A stretch of 64,000 bases of DNA from Phallus indusiatus. Taxonomy: Eukaryota > Basidiomycota > Agaricomycetes > Phallales > Phallaceae. The notes under the pieces are model-generated. The model did no database searches. It was not told where the DNA came from and saw nothing but the letters and a program-made list of their open reading frames with translations. How positions within the stretch are numbered: position 1 is the first letter of the stretch; each line of letters starts with the position of its first letter. The translations under genes and the position numbers were made by a program. The stretch is taken from assembly GCA_027605045.1 (NCBI GenBank), contig JAQFWX010000006.1:248001-312000 (forward strand), given 5' to 3'. Positions 53,801-64,000 of the stretch are shown in pieces.

Positions 53801-56384
53801 TAAGCTCTCAATTTATTGGCTACAGCGAGAATGACTACAATAACAAAGTAGACACTCTTGATTCCCCTCATGATGATGGTGAGTGCCTGATGAGATCTCA
53901 TACCCAAGGGAAATAAAACAATGGCACAATATCTCTCCGCCTTTTACTAGACTCGGAAGTCAAGCGTTGCCTGAACCTTCATTTCCATTCATTCAGTATA
54001 TGCGGGGCTTTTGAGGATTAAAGGGCGCGATATGGATATAGATACGACCCCCTTCTTTCTTTTTCGTCATTCCAGATAAAGTTTTTGATTTTCTGCGCCT
54101 ATGAGCGCAAGCGTTCGTCGCCTCTGAACACATGGCAAAATCACATCGCCTCCGATTCCTTAACGCGGAATTCGAGACCACCATTCCGTTAGATTCCTTA
54201 CCTTAATTGAGTTTTCACCTCCAATATCGTGAAAAATATCATCCGAAAGAAGCCAAAAGCTTTTTTCAGCGAGTTTCCGCGCCTAATCACTCATACTATT
54301 TACATGCCAGTTGCTTCCATACCATCCCGCAGCCACTAAGAAATTTGACATAGACATTCGATTTATCACATCATTCGTGTTGATTCCTCGGTTCTCTGAA
54401 TTTATCTTCAAAGCCTTAAGCCACGAGGCTTCACCATAGACGCGTTGAAATCGTGTTCAGCGTTGTCAATCTTCGCCTCATCAGGGACTTAACAGTAGTA
54501 CTAGAGGCGCTGTCCATAAATAAATCTCACTTTCAATTCTAATCAGGCTCCAATGTTGCATCTCCGTACGCAACGCATGACTCTTCTGAATTCCTTTTCA
54601 ACTAACCTAAAATATCAACTATCAGGGTCACTCCAGGACTCCCAAGCTGAAACATGTAATCACACCGGTAATAAAAACCGGTTTGCAAGTTCTGTTCAGC
54701 TTCCGATTCCTCTGAACCTGCATACATTGGTCATCAACAAGGCTAAATTTGGAACTCCTCCCTTCATTATCTGGCCACTCGACATTTTTAAGGTCACGTA
54801 AAGCGCCACAAACGGTAGTAGGGACTCGCTGGACAGATTGAATTGCCATGGGGTTCGCGGGACCGAGACCTCGTGTTTAGCCAAATAAACACGCCCAGTT
54901 AAGTTTCAAACTCAAACTTAAAGACTATTAACGCTCTTGCAAGCATTTAAACTAGCGTGAAATGATGCGACGCAATAATCAGATCGGGTGACTCGGACCA
55001 GGATTGACAACAAAGGCTTTGACTCTTATGAAAATAAAAAAGGGTGTGAACGCTCACCCTGAATTTTTATTTAATTTATCATCTATAAATCGAGAAAGGA
55101 GATATCAATCGACAGGTCCCCTTCAATAAACACCTAGACCTGTACTGCTGAACGCCATATCTGGACGCGGTGAACTGGCTCATTTTTTTTATCTAAATGC
55201 TATTGTTCGACGCTCACTGGCTAGAAATACTATATATCTCTTTAAAGAGTTTTAGGATCGCTTACGGTGAATGTTATCGAATCCTTCTTCGACCCTCAAA
55301 CTCAGCTCGCCGTCTCGCAGTTTTTGGTTAGCATGCATGGCAGACAGCTTCGTCGTACAGATATCCGAGCGCTGCGCTGCTTGCCATATCTTCTGAATAA
55401 ACTCTCGGATCTTATCTTACTGGAAAAAGAAATGAGATCATCTCATAATCAAAATTTGATGTTCTATCGACCCTAATAGCTCCTTCCAAATGGATACCGC
55501 TCTTCCAGATTGTTAGTCCTGGTCGGTTCATATTTTATGACGGATCTTTGTGGTGGTCATGAGAATTATTTGAAGTATATAGTGTTTGTTTTCTTCTCCG
55601 TCTGGGGTGTATGCTACAGGCGAAGAATAGGGTTCAAGCTCGGGTATGCCACGTGTGAGTATTTCGCTCTCCTTGGACAGGCTGCTTTTCTACCCGGATA
55701 TCTGCTTCCCAATATATAACTCTCTAAACAGCCGAGTTTTTTTTCTTACTATCGATAAGCTATATCATACTTACTATTTGAAATTCGGCAGTTTCGACAG
55801 TCGATAGATCCCTTCGCATCTCAGCTTCGGGAAAAAAGCACAGACATTTAAGATAACACCAAACTGAAACTGAATTCAATCCGGCGCGTTCGCTGTTGAC
55901 ACAAATCGATGTGCCAATTGACATTCCATCAAGCAGCCGCCCCACATCTTTTACAGAGGACAAAGGGAAAAAGACAAGAGGCATCATCGTATACTACAAA
56001 ACATCATTAATCGGAACCCTGCAGCATATAATGCGCGATCGTTTTGATTGTCGAATTCACAATTGGCGTTGAATGGCATAATCTCGATTTCTAATGGATT
56101 GGGTTTACCTACAGTCGCTTTTCCATTTCCAATTGTATACTCACTAGATAGAAACCCCAAATTTTGATACGTTGACTTGGACGGGGCGGCATTAGAGAAC
56201 TATGTATGAATACGAATATCAGAGAATGCATATTATTTATCACGTCATCCTTGCCTCGCCAAGCAAATAAAGTCTTCAAATTGCCATTTAGCTCGGTCAA
56301 CTGCACTTGCCTAAAAATGCCAATGTTTTCGATATTCTTTTCGTTTATCATCGATATCGTCTAGATGGTGGAGTCAGGGGCAAG
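50848..56384. other. Gene-poor stretch, 5.5 kb
   Basis: Begins with the CT-rich region upstream of the cyclophilin gene (about 51000-51700), which yields fortuitous frames on both strands. After that only short frames are seen; none has a recognisable domain or credible exon partner. Confidence 0.4.
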
Positions 56385-56471
56385 GTGCCCATCGATTAGT
56401 GGTTAAATCACTTCGTTGTGGCTTCGAGTTGAAGTTCCGAAGAGCCCCGCGTTCGACTCGCGGTGGGCACA
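56385..56471 (+). tRNA. tRNA-His(GTG) with 15-nt intron, copy 2
   Basis: Same mature length (72 nt) and arms as the copy at 44734. Anticodon GTG is at 56418-56420 and the intron is 56422-56436, 15 nt. The anticodon stem is CTTCG/CGAAG here, a compensated pair change from CCTCG/CGAGG in copy 1. Discriminator A at 56471. Confidence 0.93.
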
Positions 56472-56472
56472 C

Positions 56473-56479
56473 TTTTTTT
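56473..56479 (+). terminator. Pol III T-run terminator, tRNA-His copy 2
   Basis: Seven T residues two bases after the tRNA end. Confidence 0.8.
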
Positions 56480-58082
56480 GTCCCTCAACTTTCGCCAAAA
56501 ATTCCTTATTTCTGTTCAATCGCCTCCTCCTTGAATGTACCTATCATATAGTAAATATTACGATCATATATTCTTACTACCGAACGTCAGGTGCCTGTCA
56601 GTTTAAGAAAACTCGCGGTTGACGAGTTGCGGCCGCTACTTGATTCTCCCTAATCATTCGCTGAAGATTGTAATTAGATTCATAAAAGGAGTCGTAACAG
56701 CAAATGAATTATAGTCCCTATGCACAGGAACCAACTTGGGCTTGGTTGACAGATGGATAAAAGAACTGTATTTCAATTATTTAACGTCCCGATTGTGCTG
56801 GTTCTCTTCTCTATCAATATATAATGGGTAGATCGGGGAGAATGGGAATGTAAGAGAGTTAACGCATGTCCACGTGGTTTAGAGGGAGATGTCGCACTTA
56901 CAGGGGCGGTCAAGCTCCCTGCGGGCATACCAAGCTACTCCCCTAGTCAGTTTATTCACACTCCTGCGCCACTCGAGTCTTGTCTTGGCATACTCAGACC
57001 GTGCGGGGACAGACCTTCAGCCAACCAAGATTGATAGATAAAAAGAGATAAGGTCTTTAAGTTTCAGAGATGAGATTTGTCGCCGAACATATTCAAAGCA
57101 GCGATTCGGCGTCAGGAACATGATAATGTATTCACCCGTTCTGATGGAACGACATAGATGTAAAAGGGTTATCAGACAATGAATTATCATATGCATCTGT
57201 TTCCATAAACATACCGTTTATAAGAGCTTGTCTCTTGATATAGTGAGTCAACAGAATTGAAATAGCCACTGAGTAGCAAGTAACTCCAGACGTCATTGAA
57301 AAAAGAGTCAAATATTGTTCAAATTATACATGGATTTATATCTGGATTTGCAATCCAAATGAGCTTCTAAGCACGGTTATCTGCCGAACAGCTGCAGAGA
57401 AGTTCTTTGAACGGATTCGGCGATCATGGAGTAAAGGACGGAATCACCGCGCCAGGAACCAAAACATGTGTGAAAAACATCGAACAAGCGAGTTTAGAGC
57501 GAGTTGTCTCCTGTGTATTCCCATAGATCCCAGATTCGTTTCTACAACAATTGAGTGCGGCCCTAGGCCGTCGGACTGTCCTTGTGTATGGGTGACGTTT
57601 CGCAGCTGACAACAGTGAGTCTATTCAAATAATCAGATGGAAACCCTATATATTAACACAAAAAGAACTCGCCGAAGATAATGTTGTCGGTTTCCAGTTT
57701 CGTTCGTTTTGTACAGAATTTCCCATGGCTCCATTTGTTAGTGCCAAAACGTGCACCCAATAGAACCGGTTTTTGGGGCAGCCACCAGTATCGTCCAAAG
57801 GTATCTCGGAAAGTTGTTCTGTTTTCAACACAGAGAAGCTTTTTACAATCGGATTCCGGGATAATTCGGTGTGTTGCCGGCTTGGAGACAAAAGCATGTG
57901 AAGCTCCAGATAAAAGGGCAAAACCCATTCAAGCAATTAGAACACACAACTAGGACGCTTTAGCTCAGACAAAGTAGGAAACCAGATGGATTATCCGAAG
58001 CATTGCGGTCAGGACCGAACAAGTGCTCGCGAAGAAAAATCGCGTGACGCCACGTGTCACGCGTCCTTTCCGATGTATCATC
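56480..58082. other. Intergenic, no gene seen
   Basis: Frames of 60-96 codons exist on both strands at 57424-57953, overlapping each other antisense, with no family resemblance. An in-frame upstream ATG for the next gene lies at 58023. Confidence 0.35.
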
Positions 58083-59661
58083 ATGCCTCCCACGAAGTAC
58101 GATCCCAGCTCTGAAGCTGAGCAACCAGTTGCTCTCCCTTCAGCTCCACAGATAAATTTAGCATCTGGTATTACCCTACAGCCCCCGCTTTCTAGGAGAG
58201 GTCACGGACCAGGTCTAATTGCGTTTCTTCCGGATTTCGAACACTCAAGCGGCCATCATCATGATGTCAAACATATACCGCCCAGACCGCGTTTAGATCC
58301 TGAGCCTATTCAAAAATGGGCAGAAGAAGGCTTTGCAGTCATTGGCATACGTGGAAAACAGAATATTAATATACAGGATATTTTTCAACTAGCTATAACA
58401 GCTCTTATTGATTCAGACTCGGTTGATGTTAAGGATAAATTTGGAGTTATCGGTAATGCGAACCTTTGGTTCTAAATTAATAACTGACCTGCCTTATGTC
58501 TCGTGCTGCTAGTTTATGACAGTGATATATTACCCGCTGTTTTAGAAGCTGTCGCGCGACAGCAGCATATAGCGTGCTTGGTGTCATATGGGGCAGCTTG
58601 CAGCGCAGCAAGCTCTGTTCCTTCTATAAGTCATATACCAAATAAAGCATCGCCACCAATTGACCGCAATCAAAACCACTCCTGTCACGTTTATCCTACC
58701 GGCGGCCGGTGTTTCGTTCTTCCACAGCACGAAGAATACCACGCTGGATCAGCTGGAGTTTCTCATTCCCGGAGCCTTATCTTCCTGAGGAAATATATTG
58801 GCGGTCCATACTTTGACATAGAAGCTACTTGGGATGAACACACATATTTTGAATTTGAAGTTCGCAGCGTTGCCAAGACAATGGGGACGATGGTGGTATG
58901 TTAAAGAAAAAAATATTCAAATTCAGTTTTTCCTCTATGATCATTAAAAGTGCTTATCAAAAACGATGTCATAGGCTGAACCATATGTAAATCATGTTCC
59001 AACCGTGAGCTTCTAGTCGGGAATTAGTCCAATCCACCTTAAGACTGAATGTTTTTCCCTTGATGTCTTCGCAGATGACCGGAGGCATTGGGCGAGATAA
59101 TCTAACCGCGTTCTATCGCGATCATTTCATCTTCTCGTAAGTGCATTTGCTCACTTATTTACTCGCTCAAGCATCTTCCTGCAACTTTTCTATCATTACT
59201 CAAGAAATCCACCCGATACCGCAATGGAACCTGTCTCTCGAACCGTCGGCGCTGATAGAATTATAGGTTAGTCACGAGAAGCACTCGCATCGTACGATAA
59301 CTGGGCTGACAAACTTTTCCCTCTACCTTTCTTTGGTTTAGATGAATTCATCTTCTCCCTGACACATGACAGGTTCGTTGATTGGTTACTTCCGGGTGTA
59401 GCTCCCACAGGGAAAAAGTTGTCCATTCCTATGATGAGTGTGGTCAACGTGCGAGGTGATCGTTTGTATCATGAGCACATCTGGTGGGATCAAGCATGCG
59501 TCTTGAAACAAGTAGGCATCTTACCTTCTCACCTGCCTCACCCTTCCACGGGAGAGCCAACGCGCTTGCCTGTTGCCGGGATAGAAGCAGCTAGGCTGCT
59601 GGTTGATGAAACAAATGGGCAAAGCAACGAGATGCTACAAGAGAGTTGGTCAAGCCAATGA
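58083..59661 (+). CDS. Dienelactone hydrolase / SnoaL-like domain protein (carboxymethylenebutenolidase-annotated family)
   Basis: About 370 residues in six exons. The start at 58083 (M-P-P-T-K-Y) is preferred over the in-frame 58023, which would add 20 basic residues. The N-terminal half has an alpha/beta-hydrolase-like layout (G-P-G-L-I-A-F-L-P, W-A-E-E-G-F-A-V-I-G), but the usual G-x-C-x-G nucleophile elbow is not visible; the equivalent segment reads A-C-L-V-S-Y-G-A-A-C, so catalysis by the classic triad is doubtful. A 30-nt exon (58975-59004, A-E-P-Y-V-N-H-V-P-T) bridges to the C-terminal SnoaL/NTF2-like half (L-T-A-F-Y-R-D-H-F-I-F, V-D-E-F-I-F, L-Y-H-E-H-I-W-W-D-Q-A). From memory, fungal proteins of this kind are commonly labelled carboxymethylenebutenolidase. 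The substrate is unknown. Confidence 0.82.
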
Positions 59662-60048
59662 TTTTTTTCCGGCCAAGAACAATTAAATTTTTTTGTTGAT
59701 GTAAATACAAATTTTGAGTGATCTCAGTTGGAGTAAGAAGTATGTCAATGGGAAAAAGTGGGCACGCTTCGTTCCTAGATATATAAGTTTATTTGTGGTT
59801 TATGCTCAATTCGAGAACGTTACGAGAAGGGTTTATCCAATCAACTCAATGACTGCGGAGAGCGAACCCGATAACTTATACTTTATTGCTTTATGAAAGG
59901 AATCAACGGTAACTGGAGTTATGGACTTGCGTACTACTAAATTAACCAAACAAGCTAAAATAACCATCATATAAATTTTTATAGCTCTGATTCATAAAAT
60001 ATGTAAACAGCATAAATCGAAAAATAATACCACATCAGCTTGTCACTG
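59662..60048. other. Convergent 3' region
   Basis: 387 bases between two convergent genes; AT-rich, presumably 3' untranslated sequence. Nothing else seen. Confidence 0.4.
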
Positions 60049-63000
60049 TCAGTCGTCATCTGAAGCGCTCTCTATGGTCGGGCGTACGAACTCAGTTACT
60101 TGTCCTCCTGGAGGTATCAGGTAATCCCTTGGTCTAGCCGATCCGTTTGAGCCTGCACGCGAGGGAGGACGAGAGTGAACGGGCTGGAACATGAAGTTAC
60201 CAGCTCCTTGATAGGGCGAAGAGGACATCATAGGGGAACCTGAGCCAGGCAGATTATAGCCCATTCTTCCAGGAGTAGGTACCGCTTGAATCTGTACATC
60301 ACAAATGAAAATAATAATGAGACCAAGCAATGTACTCTAAATTGTTTTTTTTATAAACAACGAGACAAATTTTCAGCGTACTGTTGGGTTTGGGGGAACG
60401 AACGGCTGTTGCGCGCTCATGCTCGGTGTCGGTAACTTTGCGGGTCCTCGTGAATTTGTCAAAGGTGCTCCTGTCATCCAAGGTGTATTCGCATTAGACG
60501 GCGGAAGAGGCAGTCGAGCGGGTGTATTAATTGTACTATTTTGATTCGGCAAACGGGCCGGAGGTCGAGCACTACTCATAACTCTAAAACTTGAGGCTGG
60601 TGTTGGTCTAAATGCATTGGATTCACTCGGTACAAATCCTGCTGGAGCAGTTTGACCGCCGGCGCCGAAATCATACTGCTGGAATTGGAACGATTGTGCG
60701 GGAGTAGCTTGAGGTCCTTGCGACGATTCCCCTCCCATAAATGTGGGCAACCGAGCGGGCGTTTTTCCTACCGCAGACGCTGCTGATATGGAAGCACGAC
60801 GAGAGCCCGGTAGTCTCGCAGGCTCTTTCGTTGTAGAGTGTTGAACAGGTTCCCTAACGCTGCCCGTATTAAAGAAGGCGGCGTTGGAAACGGTAGCGGG
60901 AGTAGCGTTGGGAAGACCTCCACCTGGATTGACTGGCGTTCTGCCCATAAACGTTCCTTGTCCAGTAAACGGCGTTGAACCACCAGGCATAAAACCCATC
61001 GGTTGAGCAGACATGGCTGGAGAAGGCTGCGGGACAAACCCGACAGGCGGGTCGTTCAAATTCGTTGCACCTCCAAAACTCATTCTTTCCCCCATTTGCG
61101 GCAGCTCGTTCGGAATAGTCCTCCCGGTTCCTCGAGATGGAAGTGTAGCTGGTAATCTTCTCGCCGACGTCGTCGTACTGTTCATATTCATATTGACAGG
61201 CAAGCGAGCAGGCGTCGCGCGAATAGACGATGACGCATTTTGCGTTCCACTACCCCCAGCACCAACGCCAGTGGCACCAGGAAGATTTCGTACAGTCGAA
61301 GACACACTAAACGGTAACGCTGTTCTCATCGGAGTCGTACCGGAACCAAAATTAAATGAGGCGTTCGCGTGAGGAAAGGCGCCGCCACTAGCACTGCCAC
61401 CAAAACCAACACCACCCATGGCAGGCGTCCGATCAGGTAAAGTGGCAGGCACGCGTCCACCAGTGGGCATACGCGACTGTGGCGCACCAGAAGGGGTGTA
61501 TTGTGTATTATTATTATTAATAGGGACAAATCCAGGTGGAACAGGGGAATTTTTGACGATACGAAAATCTTGGAGAGGCGGTTCGGGAAATTGCCCAGGT
61601 GAAGGTGGGATGAACGGCGCGTTATCTACAGATCTGATGCTGACGACGGAATGTCGGCTAGATGATGCTCGAGATGGGGATCGGTAGGATCGTGGAGCTG
61701 GTTTTGGCGGGGACTGTATTGATTCAAAAAAACGTGTAACAGTATGGTTAGAAAATAGTTTAAACGTTCGATCTGTACAAGTTGACATACAGGTTCCAGG
61801 ACTGTCACCATTGGAATATTTACCTCCACAAGTGGTGGTGATCTCCGTGCAGCGGGTGTACGAGAAGCTCGGGGAGTTGCTGGTGATTCTCGCGAAGAAC
61901 CAGACGAACCAAACACAGGATAAGGTCGACCAGAACCAAAATTATCATACAATTCCGCATGTTTTTCAAGACGCTCAACATGTCGACTTGGAATTCTTCT
62001 ACTGCCGCTCATACGATCTCGCCCACTCGCTTTGCTCGTCGACGTTCGAATTGAAACCTTCATAGATAGAGAGAACATACGGATTCACATAGAGAAAAAA
62101 AAAAGAGGAAAAAAAAAGCAAATTAATATTATGTTATACGACGGAACAAAGCTCTTATGCGGGATGTTTTAACAGGACTCACATCATCTCGTATCTGTTC
62201 TACATCTGGGGGCGCAGGCCGTAAATATTCCGCTAAACCTCGACGTGAGGGAGATACATTAGACAGATCCATCAGATCCTCATACTCTCTGGGATCATTA
62301 TAAATCGCATCGTTCCCAGGTAATCCCAAACCATTAGGCAAGGTATTATAAGGAGAAACTGGAGAATGGCCCATCATCGGAGATCTGGGCGGGATAGGAG
62401 GTTGAGGTTTATTAAAGAACGAACTTCCTCCACCGCCGCCGCCGCCGAGAGGATACTGAGAAGTTTTAGGCATTTGTCCTCTGAAAGATGCAGCGCTTGC
62501 ATTTCGCGATCCATATTTCGGACTTTCTGCCGTTGTACTCCCTCCTTCAGGTATCGCACTCAACGGCCTTCTATAGCCCGTTCCCTGTGAAGGATTGTAC
62601 CCTTCCGTTCCAGCCATTTGTCCATTCTCATCAGGCTCGAAAAGATCAGCGGCAAGATTGGTATTGTTAAACTGGTCATTCAGATCTTGCATTGGGGAAT
62701 TCCGAACAGGCATACCCATTACGGGAGACCGGGGAGACCTTCTTTGTTCTACTCGAGGCGATGATCTTCCGACTGGCGAAGAGCTTGGAAAACCGAGCTC
62801 TGGACCTCCGGTTCCACCACCGAAAGATCGCTGAGATTGGTGCCAAGGCGAATTGGGTACAGGTACAGTGAAGTCCTGAGCAGGCGGTTGAGGGGGTGGA
62901 TCAAGATCCGGATTTGGAACCGGGAAATTGAATGACTCAATGGGTTGCTGAGTCTGAATGGCTGGGTTGATATGAACCGGCGAAGAACCGTTAATATTAG

Positions 63001-64000
63001 GGTTCATATCAAGAGGTGGTCGGAAAGGAGATGACTGTGTATGTTGATGCGGGGGCAAAGTATCCAGAGGTGGCGCACTCGGACTAGGCGGATAAGGATC
63101 CACTTCATGCGGAGGCGGTAATGAGATACGTCCATTTTCCAGAACAGGAATAAAGCCGGTCGGGAGAGGAGCGATTGGAGAATGAGATGGCGTTTGAGGA
63201 CGAGGCGACGGAATTGGTCGGATAGGCGGGAGGTCTTGAGATGGTGGTACGTCGAATGATGGGTTTGGCTGTTGAGGAGGTTGCGTAAATTCGGAAGATT
63301 GAGACGGATGTACCTGCTGTTGTTGGAAAGATTGACGATTTGACTGCGAAGGTGCGGGAGATGAGGGTACGGGAACAGGCACGGCGTTGAAAGGGGTTTT
63401 TGCTCTGGGAGGAACGACGTCCGGTCTTGTCGAAGGAGCACGTACCGAGGAATGCCTCGAAGAAGGCTGAAGAGGAGTTTTTGTCGAAAATACCCGAGGA
63501 GATCTCACGGACTGATTATCATCTTCGGTACTGAACGTGTTTTGGCGAAGACCAGAAGGCCCGGGTCCAGGTGCCGGTTGAGGAACCGGCATCGAAACGC
63601 TAAGAGAACTCCTTCGATGAGATTTGCCGCTCGTTCGCGATTTAGGGCTTTGCATTGCGCTCGCTACGCGTCTGTGGCTATGGCTATGGGGTGTCATACT
63701 GCGTGGTAGATTTCTTGTCACAGGAGGATTATCGGATCGTATATCGGGAACTGGCATCGTAACTGACGTTTGTGAGGGTTGAGTTGCTGCTGTCGCTTGA
63801 CCGTTGGATCCAAACGGTCCGAAGGGAGGTCCTGTTAATGGAGGTGGACCGGCACTACCCGAAGTAACGATCGAGGCAGAGTCGTCTTCGGGTTCACTGT
63901 AATACTCGGCATCCCTCCATGTTCTTCCGGTTCCTCGAGAAAATTCTTTTCCTAGATTCCAGCCCTCTTTCCGACCATCAACGAATCCTTCCATCCGACC
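60049..64000 (-). CDS. Large proline/serine-rich disordered protein, 5' end outside window
   Basis: At least 1,200 residues read in four exons down the minus strand. They join at GTGAGT near 62190 (acceptor about 62062), GTATGTC near 61790 (acceptor about 61718) and GTACGC near 60380 (acceptor about 60296), with the stop at 60049-60051. An ATG at 63994 is available, but the frame stays open to the edge and the sequence there (G-F-x-D-G-R-K-E-G-W-N-L-G) looks like part of a longer Gly-spaced stretch, so the gene is probably cut by the window. The protein is almost wholly low-complexity: Pro, Ser, Gln and Asn rich, with a poly-Gly run near 62430. The C-terminal exon has eight copies of P-A-(R/T/K)-L-P and repeated G-F-(V/I/M)-P. 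No folded domain is recognised. A scaffold or cytoskeletal/endocytic adaptor is conceivable but unproven. Confidence 0.8.

Noticed and set aside
61013..63709. Plus-strand frames opposite the disordered-protein gene
   Set aside because: Antisense shadows of a low-complexity, GC-rich coding sequence.
1..64000. CRISPR array, bacterial operons or a phage
   Set aside because: No regular repeat-spacer array; the genes are intron-rich and clearly eukaryotic.

Overview
This window is nuclear DNA from a filamentous fungus, almost certainly an Agaricomycete-type basidiomycete. The genes are densely interrupted by very short introns (mostly 50-65 nt, GT...AG). The gene content also fits: a secreted dye-decolorizing peroxidase, a microsomal P450, and two C2-NACHT-WD40 immune-type receptors (fungal NLRs). 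The species cannot be named from the sequence.

Region 1 (about 3-20 kb) is an accessory block. Two paralogous NLR-like genes face each other tail to tail (about 3.7-9.1 kb on + and 13.8-19.0 kb on -). Between them lie a young inverted repeat (arms 10237-10555 and 11032-11340, nearly identical), a small intronless F-box-like gene, and what looks like a third, decayed copy of the NLR N-terminal C2 exon. The + strand NLR carries a dinucleotide frameshift in its WD40 part relative to its partner; the - strand copy reads intact.

Region 2 (24.8-44.5 kb) is a gene-dense, mostly conserved block: cytochrome P450 (+), SUMO-activating enzyme subunit UBA2 (-), checkpoint kinase CHK1 (-), DyP peroxidase (+), a Nop12/RBM34-type ribosome-biogenesis RRM protein (-) and the ER P5A-ATPase SPF1 (+). 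NOP12 and SPF1 are divergent with only 174 bp between their starts. The start codon of SPF1 is itself split by an intron.

Region 3 (44.5-58 kb) is gene-poor. It holds two intron-containing tRNA-His(GTG) genes about 11.7 kb apart in the same orientation and a single cyclophilin gene (-). Several kilobases on either side show no supportable gene.

Region 4 (58-64 kb) has a dienelactone-hydrolase/SnoaL-like protein gene (+) and the 3' part of a large, disordered, proline-rich protein gene (-) that runs off the right edge. That protein has repeated PA(R/T/K)LP and G-F-(V/I/M)-P short motifs.

Gene models were made by reading splice sites and family similarity by eye, so exon edges are reliable only where stated. 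The 5' ends of both NLR genes and of the right-edge gene are unresolved.
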